Positions 14,716 to 21,663 of a stretch of DNA of 38,412 bases are shown in pieces. Source of the DNA: DATGKD01 sp035294855. Lineage in GTDB: Bacteria > Actinomycetota > Acidimicrobiia > Acidimicrobiales > UBA8190. The stretch is from contig DATGKD010000100.1 in NCBI GenBank assembly GCA_035294855.1, positions 1 to 38,412 on the forward strand, read 5' to 3'. Made by a program: the position numbers and the translations under genes. The stretch's first letter is position 1; each line of letters begins with the position of its first letter. The notes under the pieces were generated by a model. The model worked only from the letters and a program-made list of their open reading frames with translations. It was not told where the DNA came from and made no database searches.

Positions 14716-15057
14716 GTGTCGAGAACGCGCAGCCGTGAACTTGGTCCGGAATCGCGACCTGTAGCCGTGCCTGACGCCCTGGACAATCCACCCACACCGA
14801 AGGCGTCCGGCGTCGTCGAACTGCCCTTTCACGTTCGCTGGAGTGAACCCTCCGTCTCTTATGACCTTGGAAGGCGAGAAGATCGGATCCGCGTTTACGA
14901 ACAGGTACTTCGTGAGGGGACCGAAGACGACGTCCGCTATTACATCGATCCAGACGAGCTGAAGGTGCTTTTCGAGGATCTGGTGCTTCCGCCACACGTG
15001 AGACGAGCCTGGTCGGACTGGATTGCGCGCCGCGGAGGCACCAAAACCGCGTGGTGA
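14716..15057 (+). CDS. Small antitoxin-like protein upstream of AbiEii-type gene
   Basis: This 113-residue protein has a disordered N-terminus, then VELPFHVRWSEPSVSYDLG and a helical C-terminal half (RIRVYEQVLREGTEDDVRYYI, then a second helix pair ending HVRRAWSDWIARR). I recall this arrangement as the usual partner encoded just before actinobacterial AbiEii-family nucleotidyltransferases. Its stop overlaps the next GTG by four bases (GTGA), as in toxin-antitoxin operons. There is no HTH. The leaderless start is supported by the -10 box 6 bases upstream. Role inferred from context. Confidence 0.75.
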   Translation: MSRTRSRELGPESRPVAVPDALDNPPTPKASGVVELPFHVRWSEPSVSYDLGRREDRIRVYEQVLREGTEDDVRYYIDPDELKVLFEDLVLPPHVRRAWSDWIARRGGTKTAW

Positions 15058-15742
15058 GCCCCCTCCAAGAGCAGGTTGCACGAGTTCTAACTGTCTCGAA
15101 GGGGCCGAAGACTTTGCGCTTGCAGGCGGAGAAGCCCTGATCGTCCGCGGCGATGTCGACCGCCAGACCAGGGACCTGGACTTCTTCGGACTCGATACTG
15201 CCACGGTGGACCGCCTGGCCCCAGTTGCCGAGCAAGCTCTCCGAGAGGCGGGTCTGAACGTGGAGCGAATCCTCGACAACCCTGGCTTTGTCCGATTTGT
15301 TGTGATGAACAACGAGGCCAGGACCGAGGTCGACATCGCAAGCGATGCCCGCCTCTTTCCGTTGGAAGAACACCGCGGATTCCGGATGCTTTCCGGTGAG
15401 GAGCTAGCTGTCGACAAGCTCTTGGCGCTCTTCGGTCGAGCAGAGGCCCGCGATTTCGTCGACCTGATGGCCGTCGAGAAGACATTTGGACTCGATCGTC
15501 TCTTTCGGCTGGCCTCGGAAAAGGACCGTGGATTCAGCGCAGCAGTCTTCGCAGAAATGATGGACCGGTTTGGCAGACTTCGCAGAGACGAGTTTGCCGT
15601 CGATGATGACCAATTCGATGAGCTGGGCAGGCGGGTAGTGCGATGGCGTGCGAAGGCCCTCGAGTTCGACCGTCAACCGAGCATCGAACACAACCCCGAC
15701 CGGGGCCGGGATAACGATCTCGGGATGGGTGGGCCGACGTGA
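15054..15742 (+). pseudogene. AbiEii-type nucleotidyltransferase toxin, apparent one-base frameshift
   Basis: The expected start, GTG 15054, overlaps the antitoxin stop and reads VSPLQEQVARVLT; the frame then fails at about 15089-15093. One added base there joins it to the long frame LEGAEDFALAGGEALIVRG to the stop at 15742, giving about 229 residues. That frame has the full AbiEii pattern: GG followed by TRDLDFFG with the Asp pair, EVDIASD with a third acidic residue, and GEELAVDKLLALFGRAEARDFVDL. AbiEii proteins are GTP-preferring nucleotidyltransferase toxins linked to phage abortive infection. Without repair only an out-of-frame upstream start (15023) is available, so the gene is either inactivated or carries a sequence error. 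The stop is only 12 bases from the tRNA. Confidence 0.75.
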
Positions 15743-15754
15743 CGATGGCTTGAG

Positions 15755-15827
15755 TGGGCCGCCCGGGGCTCGAACCCGGCACCTTGGGATTAAAAGTCCC
15801 CTGCTCTACCCGATGAGCTAGCGGCCC
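15755..15827 (-). tRNA. tRNA-Lys (anticodon TTT)
   Basis: On the minus strand a complete cloverleaf forms. The acceptor stem is GGGCCGC/GCGGCCC (7 bp) with A as discriminator; the D arm is GCTC/GAGC; the anticodon loop CTTTTAA gives anticodon TTT; the T arm is CCGGG/CCCGG with TTCGAGC loop. CCA is not encoded. It is the only intact copy among four related sequences and marks the right end of the island, its 3' end facing the inserted DNA as expected for integration into a tRNA 3' end. Confidence 0.95.
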
Positions 15828-15865
15828 GATTGCGGCGTCGCCGAGAGATGTGCCGCCACCCCAGG

Positions 15866-16954
15866 CTAGGCGGACGAGGTGCTGCTCCACGAGATGCGTT
15901 TGCGACGCGACGCTTTGACGTATCCCTCGTCGACGAACCAGCGCGCCGAGCTTTCGATGGCTTCCTGCGCGGGCCGGGGGTCGTAGCCGAGCTCTTTGCG
16001 GGCTCTCGAGTCGTCGAAGGCCATCTGGGTCGTCGACATCCGGGCTGCTTCGAGGGGGATCGACGGATGGCGCCGGAGCAAGCGCCCTTCGATGAGTTCG
16101 GAAAGACGGGCGACCCCGAGCGACACGGCGCGGGGCACCCTCAGCTTCGGTTCGGGAAGACCGGTGAACCCGGCGAGGACGGCGAGCAAGCGCTGGAGGG
16201 AGTAGTTCTCGCCGCCCAGGATGTAACTGCGCCCGACGCCGCCGCGCTCGAGCGCGAGCACGTGCCCGAGGGCGACGTCGTCGACGTGCGCGACGTTGAG
16301 CGTCGTATCGACGTACCCGGGCACCCGTCCGTTGAGGTAGTCGAGGACGAGCCGACCCGTGGGCGTGGGCGCCCGGTCGTAGGGCCCGAGGGGGAACGTC
16401 GGCATGACGATCGTCGCCGGTAGCCCCTGGGCTGCGGCGCGCAGCACCTCGTGCTCGGCGACGTACTTCGACCGCTTGTACGACCCGAACAGATGGCTGA
16501 TATCCGGATAGTGGCCTTCATGGGCGGCGCCACCGTCGTGCGCGGCCTCGAGCCCCAAGGTCCCGACGGTGCTCGTGTACACGATCTTGTCGACCTCGGC
16601 GGCGCGAGCGGCCTCGATGACGTTGAGCGCGCCGCCCACGTTCACCTCGTAGAAAAGGCGGGGGTCGCGCGCCCAGAAGCGGTACAGCGCGGCCACATGG
16701 AACACGGCCCGGCAGTCGCGCACAGCGCGCCGCACCCCATCGGCGTCGCGGACATCCGCCTCGACCCGCTCGACGTCGAGGCCCTCGAGGTTGGCGTGGT
16801 CGGCTCCCGGCTCGAGCATGGCCACCACCTGAGCGCCCCGGCCGACGAGAGCTCGCACGACAGCCGACCCGATGAAGCCGCTGGCCCCGGTGACGAGGAC
16901 GCGGTGGGACGAGCCGAGGTCCACGTCGGGTCCGTTCTGATTCTGAGGAGACAC
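15866..16954 (-). CDS. NAD-dependent epimerase/dehydratase, HpnA-like
   Basis: This extended short-chain dehydrogenase of about 362 residues has the nucleotide-binding motif VTGASGFIGSAV near the N-terminus and the catalytic YxxxK as YKRSK. Sequence around them (VFHVAALYRFWARDP; PTPTGRLVLDYLNGRVPGYVDT; RSYILGGENYSL) closely resembles hopanoid-associated sugar epimerases (HpnA). The start is uncertain: GTG 16954 or GTG 16924, neither with a good ribosome binding site. It follows a class III aminotransferase by 17 bases on the same strand, so the two form an operon. A role in hopanoid side-chain modification is plausible, but no squalene-hopene cyclase is in the window. Confidence 0.82.
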   Translation of the reverse strand: MSPQNQNGPDVDLGSSHRVLVTGASGFIGSAVVRALVGRGAQVVAMLEPGADHANLEGLDVERVEADVRDADGVRRAVRDCRAVFHVAALYRFWARDPRLFYEVNVGGALNVIEAARAAEVDKIVYTSTVGTLGLEAAHDGGAAHEGHYPDISHLFGSYKRSKYVAEHEVLRAAAQGLPATIVMPTFPLGPYDRAPTPTGRLVLDYLNGRVPGYVDTTLNVAHVDDVALGHVLALERGGVGRSYILGGENYSLQRLLAVLAGFTGLPEPKLRVPRAVSLGVARLSELIEGRLLRRHPSIPLEAARMSTTQMAFDDSRARKELGYDPRPAQEAIESSARWFVDEGYVKASRRKRISWSSTSSA

Positions 16955-16971
16955 GGAGAGACGGGTGGCGA

Positions 16972-18357
16972 TCAGGTGGGCGTGCGGCGGAGGGCACCCT
17001 TCGCCATGGTCTTGCCGAACTCCCAGAACAGACCCGAGCCACGGCCGGCGTCGGTGAGGACGTCGTCGAGCGCTTCCACGAAGTACTCGACCTCCTCGTC
17101 GCCGGCCACGAGCGGCGGCAGGAGCTTGACGACGTTGACGTTGTCGGCGGCGACCTGGGTGAGGATGCGGTGGCGGTGGAAGAGCGGCACCACGACCATC
17201 TGCGAGAACAGCGCCGGGCGCATCGCCTCCAGGGCCCGCCACCGCATCCGCATCGAGCGTGACTCCGGCGGGCCGAACACGAGCCCGATCATGAGGCCTT
17301 TGCCGCGCACCTCGTGCAGGAACTCGTGCTTCTCCACCAACGGGTCGAGCGCCTTGGCGAAGGCCTCGCCCGTGCGGCGGGCCCGGTCGACGATGTCCTC
17401 TTCGTCGAACGCCTGCAACGTGGCGAGCCCGGCCACCATCGCCAGCTGGTTCATGCTGAACGTCGACGAGTGCACGACGGCGCGGTCCATCGAGCTGAAG
17501 ACCTTGTCGAACACTTTGGCCGAGGACAGCATCGCCCCCACGGGGACGTAGCCACCCGACAGCGCCTTGGACACGGTGATGACGTCCGGCTCGAGACCCC
17601 AGTGCTCGTGGCAGAAGAAGCGGCCGCTGCGGCCGAGCCCCGCTTGCACCTCGTCCATGACGAAGAGCGTCTTGTGGCGGTGGCACAGCTCCTGCACCTC
17701 GGTCCAGTACGACTCCGGCGCCACGTTGACGCCCTTGCCCTGGATCGGCTCGACGATGAACGCGGCCACGTCCCCCCGACGCAGCTCACGCGCCAGGGCC
17801 GGGGCGTCGCCGAACGGTACGCAGTCCGTCGGCAAGAGGGGACCGAATCCGTCGCGGAACTCGCGGCCGCCGTTCAAGGAGAGCGCGCCCGTGGTGAGCC
17901 CGTGGAAGGCGTGATCGCAATAGACGATGCGCGTCCTTCCGGTGGCGGCGCGAGCGAACTTGATGGCCGACTCGATCGCTTCTGCCCCCGAGTTCGTGAA
18001 GAAGGCGCGGTCGATGCCGCCGTGCGCCCGGCCGACGAGCTGCTCCGCCAGGACACCGGGCAACAGCGCGCAGTCCATCTGCACGATGTTGGGCAGGTCG
18101 GCGTCGAGCGCTTCGTGGAGCGCCCTCGTCACGGCGGGATGTCCCCGCCCGAGGGCGAACACGCCGAAGCCGGCGAGGAAGTCCAGGTACCGTCGGCCCT
18201 CGGCGTCGAAGAGGTAGCAGCCCTCCCCGCGCACGTAGAAACGGTCGAAGCCGATGGTCTTGAGCACCCGCGCCATCTGCGGGTTCACATGGCGGGCGTG
18301 CAGGCGGAAGTTCTCTCCCTGTCGTTCTTCGAGCAACTTCCGCAGATCGAACGGCAT
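16972..18357 (-). CDS. Class III PLP-dependent aminotransferase, HpnO-like
   Basis: This 461-residue fold-type I aminotransferase has SGAEAIESAIKFAR in the cofactor region, FIVEPIQGKG, the ring-binding Asp in MDEVQ (about 235) and the PLP lysine at 264 (SKALSGGY). The family includes acetylornithine/ornithine transaminases and HpnO, which makes aminobacteriohopanetriol. Position next to an HpnA-like epimerase favours the hopanoid role, but the substrate is not shown by sequence. The ATG at 18357 follows GGGAG at good spacing, and the length fits. The N-terminal helix (LRKLLEERQGENFRLHARHVNPQ) is typical of the actinobacterial subgroup. Confidence 0.85.
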   Translation of the reverse strand: MPFDLRKLLEERQGENFRLHARHVNPQMARVLKTIGFDRFYVRGEGCYLFDAEGRRYLDFLAGFGVFALGRGHPAVTRALHEALDADLPNIVQMDCALLPGVLAEQLVGRAHGGIDRAFFTNSGAEAIESAIKFARAATGRTRIVYCDHAFHGLTTGALSLNGGREFRDGFGPLLPTDCVPFGDAPALARELRRGDVAAFIVEPIQGKGVNVAPESYWTEVQELCHRHKTLFVMDEVQAGLGRSGRFFCHEHWGLEPDVITVSKALSGGYVPVGAMLSSAKVFDKVFSSMDRAVVHSSTFSMNQLAMVAGLATLQAFDEEDIVDRARRTGEAFAKALDPLVEKHEFLHEVRGKGLMIGLVFGPPESRSMRMRWRALEAMRPALFSQMVVVPLFHRHRILTQVAADNVNVVKLLPPLVAGDEEVEYFVEALDDVLTDAGRGSGLFWEFGKTMAKGALRRTPT

Positions 18358-18658
18358 CGAGGGCTCCCGGGTGCGTTGGCGGCCGAGGCTATCCAACGAG
18401 CGTGCGGCCTCCGATGTCTTCCTATCCGGGCGCGAGGGTCGGAGGCCCGTCACCCCGGCCCGGCGCGACGACGAGGTTTCCAGCTCTTTCGACTGCGCTG
18501 GGGGGCGCCGAGCAGGGGAAACTCCCCGTCCGTGCCCAGGACTTTGGTCACTTTCTGTGTCTTTTCTCGCTACGTGACTAAATAACCGCAAAGAGTGCTC
18601 CGATACCCGGTGGGTGCGGCGGCAATTTCCATTCGACTCAGGTCGGCCGGAGCCCCGG
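18358..18658. promoter_or_regulatory. Divergent intergenic region, aminotransferase / CAP-repeat protein
   Basis: About 300 bases with no gene I support. Bases 18541-18600 are relatively AT-rich and probably carry promoters. I looked for a c-di-AMP or other riboswitch in front of the CAP gene and saw no convincing core. A GTG at 18614 would extend the CAP gene by 15 residues. Confidence 0.4.
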
Positions 18659-20224
18659 ATGCTCCGCCGGACAGCGCTCCGGCAGGTGCTCCTGGCCCTG
18701 GCGTCGGTCATCGTCCTCGCCCTCGTGGGCGCAGGGGTGATCGGCCGGGGGAGCGCCCCCTCGGCCGGTGCTCTCCATGCTGGGACTCCCCGGCCCTCGC
18801 CCGTGACCGGTTCGGGAGGGGGGATCGTCCCGCCGTCGGAGCCGGCACAGAACATCCCGCCGTCGCCGAACTTCCTGGCGAACTGCCAGGGGGCGTACTA
18901 CGACGACTCGACCGGATGCGTCGGCGCCGTCGTGCAGGCCATCGACAACGCGCGCGAGCACGAAGGCCTCCCCGGCATGACGCTGCCGACCAACTGGTAT
19001 CAGCTGTCCCCGAACGACCAGATGTTCGTCGCCACCAACTTGGAGCGCACGGCGCGTGGGTTGCCGGCGCTGTCGGGATTGGCGAGCGCGCTCGACCAGG
19101 CTTCGCAGGCGGCGGCCTCGCGCAACGCGGATCCGTCCCCGCCGAACGGCTACCCGTGGTCGGAGTGGGGCGGCAACTGGGCGGGTGCCATGGGCAACCC
19201 CCTCGAGGCCATGTACTACTGGATGTACGACGACGGCGTCGGTTCGTCCAACATCGACTGCACGCCGCAGAACACGTCTGGTTGCTGGGGGCACCGGAAC
19301 AACGTGCTGCTCGAGATGACCTGTCAGCCGTGCCTCATGGGCGCGGGCCTCGACGCCACCGCATGGCAGGGCTACCCCAGTTGGACCGAGCTCCTGGTGG
19401 ACACGACGGGTGGGTCGGCCCTCGACTACTCGTGGAACCAGGTGGTGGCGTACCTGCCGAGCTCGTCGGCGAACTCCGGCCTCTCGTCACCGGCGGTCGG
19501 CATCGCGGCGACCCCCGACGGCCAGGGTTACTGGCTGGTGGCTGCGGACGGCGGGGTCTTCAGCTTCGGCGACGCCCACTTCTACGGTTCGATGGGGGGG
19601 ACGCCGCTCGCGGCGCCGGTCGTCGGTATCGGGTCCACCCCGGACGGGCACGGCTACTGGCTCGTGGGGTCCGACGGGGGCCTGTTCGCGTTCGGGGACG
19701 CGGCCTTCTACGGCTCGATGGGCGGCCATCCGCTCGTCGACCCGGTGGTCGGCATCGCCACGACCCCGGGCGGGCACGGCTATTGGGAGGTGGCCTCCGA
19801 CGGCGGCATGTTCTCGTTCGGCGACGCCCGCTTCTACGGCTCGATGGGCGGACACCCGCTGGACCAACCGGTGGTCGGCATGGCCCCCACCCACGACGGG
19901 CACGGCTACTGGCTCGTGGCGTCCGACGGCGGGATGTTCTCGTTCGGCGACGCGCCGTTCTTCGGCTCGATGGGCGGGACGCCGTTGTTCCGCCCGGTGG
20001 TGAGCATGGCGCCCACGCCGGACGGGCACGGCTACTGGATCACCGCGTCGGACGGCGGCATCTTCTCCTTCGGTGACGCGGCGTTCCGCGGGTCGACGGG
20101 CGGGCACGTCCTGAATGCGCCGGTGGTGTCCATGGCCGCGCCGTCCAACGCCGGCTACTGGTTGGCGGCGGCCGACGGCGGGATCTTCAGCTTCGGCGTG
20201 CCGTTCCACGGATCGATGGGGTAG
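18659..20224 (+). CDS. Secreted CAP-domain protein with six 43-residue C-terminal repeats
   Basis: This 521-residue exported protein has a signal peptide at about 1-35 and a Pro/Gly linker. A CAP/SCP-like domain follows at about 110-255 (NLERTARGLPALSGLASALDQASQAA, later CWGHRNNVLLEM with a conserved His). A C-terminal array of six repeats of 43 residues runs from about 278 to the end (pattern PVVGIAATPDGQGYW, then DGG.FSFGDA.FYGSMGG). The repeat array should fold as a beta-propeller or a similar closed structure. Such repeats are very frequent in Acidimicrobiia. The start ATG 18659 follows GGAG; GTG 18614 is an alternative. Four Cys lie in and near the CAP domain, probably as disulfides. Function may be cell-wall or ligand binding; no substrate can be named. 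Confidence 0.85.
   Translation: MLRRTALRQVLLALASVIVLALVGAGVIGRGSAPSAGALHAGTPRPSPVTGSGGGIVPPSEPAQNIPPSPNFLANCQGAYYDDSTGCVGAVVQAIDNAREHEGLPGMTLPTNWYQLSPNDQMFVATNLERTARGLPALSGLASALDQASQAAASRNADPSPPNGYPWSEWGGNWAGAMGNPLEAMYYWMYDDGVGSSNIDCTPQNTSGCWGHRNNVLLEMTCQPCLMGAGLDATAWQGYPSWTELLVDTTGGSALDYSWNQVVAYLPSSSANSGLSSPAVGIAATPDGQGYWLVAADGGVFSFGDAHFYGSMGGTPLAAPVVGIGSTPDGHGYWLVGSDGGLFAFGDAAFYGSMGGHPLVDPVVGIATTPGGHGYWEVASDGGMFSFGDARFYGSMGGHPLDQPVVGMAPTHDGHGYWLVASDGGMFSFGDAPFFGSMGGTPLFRPVVSMAPTPDGHGYWITASDGGIFSFGDAAFRGSTGGHVLNAPVVSMAAPSNAGYWLAAADGGIFSFGVPFHGSMG
19492..20222 (+). repeat. Six tandem coding repeats of about 129 bp
   Basis: In-frame repeats encode the GYW...SDGG.FSFGDA.FYGSMGG unit. The middle four are most alike, and the last lacks the final PL segment because the gene ends. 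The regularity suggests expansion by unequal recombination. Confidence 0.8.
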
Positions 20225-20261
20225 GTGGAAGAAGGTCACGGCTGCTGTCGTCTCTCGCCGG

Positions 20262-20267
20262 TACGAT
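20262..20267 (+). promoter_or_regulatory. -10 box for leaderless DksA/TraR-like gene
   Basis: TACGAT ends 7 bases before the GTG at 20275. Confidence 0.5.
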
Positions 20268-20274
20268 CCTCTTC

Positions 20275-20667
20275 GTGGACGGCCGCTCGTTTGCCGAGTT
20301 TCCCCGGGTCGACTTTCCCGGGACCGAGTTCGTCGAGATCTCCGAGGCAGCCACCGAGCCCGTGGATGTGGGCGCGGGGGAGTCGGGGCTGGTCGACGAC
20401 GTTGATGTCGTCGATGTCATCGATGTCGTCGACGTCGTCGATGGCGCAGACGTCGACCCCGGCGATCCGGACATGGTGGACGTCGACACGGGCCTGATCG
20501 ACCGGATCGAGGCCGAGCTCGCCGACGTCGAACGCGCCCTGGCACGGCTCGACGAGGGCACCTACGGCAGATGCGAGGTGTGCGACACGCCCCTCGGCGA
20601 CGCGGAGCTCGAAGCCGCCCCGGCGGCGCGTTTCTGCCGTGCTCACCTGCCGCTGACCCTCGCCTGA
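20275..20667 (+). CDS. DksA/TraR-like zinc-finger protein
   Basis: This 130-residue protein has an acidic N-terminal part and a C-terminal zinc finger like DksA/TraR proteins, which bind RNA polymerase. A helix (LIDRIEAELADVERALARLDEGTYGRC) leads into the finger at 100-124. The ligands appear to be C100, C103, C121 and H124, so the last Cys of the usual C4 set is replaced by His (FCRAH). Residues 41-61 are an unusual Asp/Val-rich run built from repeats of GTCGAT/GTCGAC. The long DksA coiled coil is missing; only one helix precedes the finger. The start is GTG 20275, leaderless by its -10 box. Confidence 0.8.
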   Translation: MDGRSFAEFPRVDFPGTEFVEISEAATEPVDVGAGESGLVDDVDVVDVIDVVDVVDGADVDPGDPDMVDVDTGLIDRIEAELADVERALARLDEGTYGRCEVCDTPLGDAELEAAPAARFCRAHLPLTLA

Positions 20668-20705
20668 CGAGGCCGGCGGCGCTTCCTCGCCCAGCCGGCG
20701 GCGGG

Positions 20706-21125
20706 TCAGCCCTTCTTCGTCTCCCAGAAGATCGTGTCGATCTCTTTGATCTGGTCGAGGAGGCCCTGGGCCACCGTCGGGTCGTTGGTCTTCTTGGTGT
20801 CGCCGGCCGCCTTGGTCGCCATCCAGAACAGCTCGTGCAGCTGTGGGTGCTTCTTCAGGTGGTCGGGCTTGAAGTAGTCGGTCCACAGGACCCAGAGGTG
20901 GTGCTTGACGAGGTCGGCCCGCTGCTCCTTGATGTTGACGGCGCGCTCCTTGAAGACGTCGTCGTTCGAGTCGTTGAACTTCTCCATGCAGGCCTTGACG
21001 GATTCCGCCTCGATGCGGGCCTGTGCGGGGTCGTAGACGCCGCAGGGAAGATCACAGTGGGCATGAGCCTTGGGAGGTGGGACGATCCGGTCGACGGCGA
21101 GCAACAGGCGATCCAGGATGCGCAT
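20706..21125 (-). CDS. sodN: Nickel superoxide dismutase precursor
   Basis: This 139-residue precursor has the diagnostic nickel hook HCDLPCGVY at 23-31. Removal of the first 22 residues (ending AHA) would expose His-23 as the N-terminal nickel ligand with C24 and C28, leaving a 117-residue mature enzyme, the standard length. The remaining four-helix bundle is typical (IEAESVKACMEKF; HHLWVLWTDYFKPDHLKKHPQLHELFW). It removes superoxide using Ni(II)/Ni(III) in a hexamer. The ATG at 21125 follows AAAGGGA. The divergent gene at 21235 encodes the protease that makes the cut. Nickel-dependent control (Nur) is known in Streptomyces; I see no clear operator here. Confidence 0.96.
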   Translation of the reverse strand: MRILDRLLLAVDRIVPPPKAHAHCDLPCGVYDPAQARIEAESVKACMEKFNDSNDDVFKERAVNIKEQRADLVKHHLWVLWTDYFKPDHLKKHPQLHELFWMATKAAGDTKKTNDPTVAQGLLDQIKEIDTIFWETKKG

Positions 21126-21234
21126 GAGAGTCCCTTTCAGGGTGGAATCGACGGGGGTCCTGTTCACCTTACCCACACGGGGGTCGAGGGGGACCTGGCC
21201 AGGGCGGCGTGACCAGGGCGTCGGCCCGCTGGTC

Positions 21235-21597
21235 ATGGGCGCGGCCGCTCTGCTCGTCGGGGCGGGGTTGGTGACGGCCTTCGTCGTCGTGCGTCCCCGG
21301 AGGGTCGTGGTCGAAGGGCGGAGCATGGAACCGACCCTGGCCCCGGGCGACCGCCTCCTCGTCACCCGGACCACGCACCCCCGAGCCGGCGACGTGGTGG
21401 CGGCGCGCGATCCCCGTAGCGGACGGATTCTCGTCAAGCGGATCGGCGCCATCGTGGACGGCGAGGTCGTCCTGCGGGGCGACAATCCCGCGGCGAGCAC
21501 CGACAGCCGGACGTTCGGCAGCGTGCCGCGCCGCGCCCTCGTCGGTCGGGTGGTGCGCTGTTACGCGCCGGCCTGGCGGGCCGGGCCGGTGTACTGA
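21235..21597 (+). CDS. sodX: Nickel superoxide dismutase maturation protease
   Basis: This 121-residue S26-type signal peptidase-like protein has a membrane segment at about 3-19, the catalytic Ser at 30 in the box GRSMEPTL, and the catalytic Lys at 68 (RILVKRIGA). It is far shorter than a general leader peptidase. Its place opposite sodN, 109 bases away, identifies it as SodX, which trims the SodN leader. The ATG at 21235 puts the membrane segment at the very N-terminus; upstream in-frame sequence overlaps the sodN start and is unlikely to be translated. No clear ribosome binding site is present, so a leaderless or weak start is possible. Confidence 0.9.
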   Translation: MGAAALLVGAGLVTAFVVVRPRRVVVEGRSMEPTLAPGDRLLVTRTTHPRAGDVVAARDPRSGRILVKRIGAIVDGEVVLRGDNPAASTDSRTFGSVPRRALVGRVVRCYAPAWRAGPVY

Positions 21598-21649
21598 GCG
21601 CGTCGACGACTCGGCACGCCCGGTGTCGAGTCCGCCGCGCACCGGGCGG

Positions 21650-21655
21650 TACGAT
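21650..21655 (+). promoter_or_regulatory. -10 box for leaderless rsiG
   Basis: TACGAT ends 8 bases before the ATG at 21664, with the same GGTACGAT context as at 20261. Confidence 0.5.
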
Positions 21656-21663
21656 CGGCGTCG

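Larger units (their letters stand above)
10546..15827. mobile_element. tRNA-Lys-anchored island with tandem attachment-site repeats
   Basis: The intact tRNA-Lys gene closes the right end. Its 3' half recurs in direct orientation at 10546, 13223 and 14450, dividing the region into blocks of about 2.68, 1.23 and 1.31 kb. Direct repeats of a tRNA 3' end are the standard scar of tyrosine-recombinase integration. The content is accessory: small unknown genes, a lower-GC secreted protein and two nucleotidyltransferase toxin-like modules. No recombinase gene is present, so mobility would need an enzyme in trans or has been lost. The outer boundaries are taken from the repeats. Confidence 0.75.

Noticed and set aside
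15866..17686. A single 606-codon frame suggesting an aminotransferase-epimerase fusion
   Set aside because: Its first third is an out-of-frame reading of the aminotransferase; the true epimerase begins at about 16954.
18358..18658. A c-di-AMP or other riboswitch upstream of the CAP-repeat protein
   Set aside because: Such riboswitches are known before secreted wall enzymes, but no conserved core or pairing pattern was found by eye.
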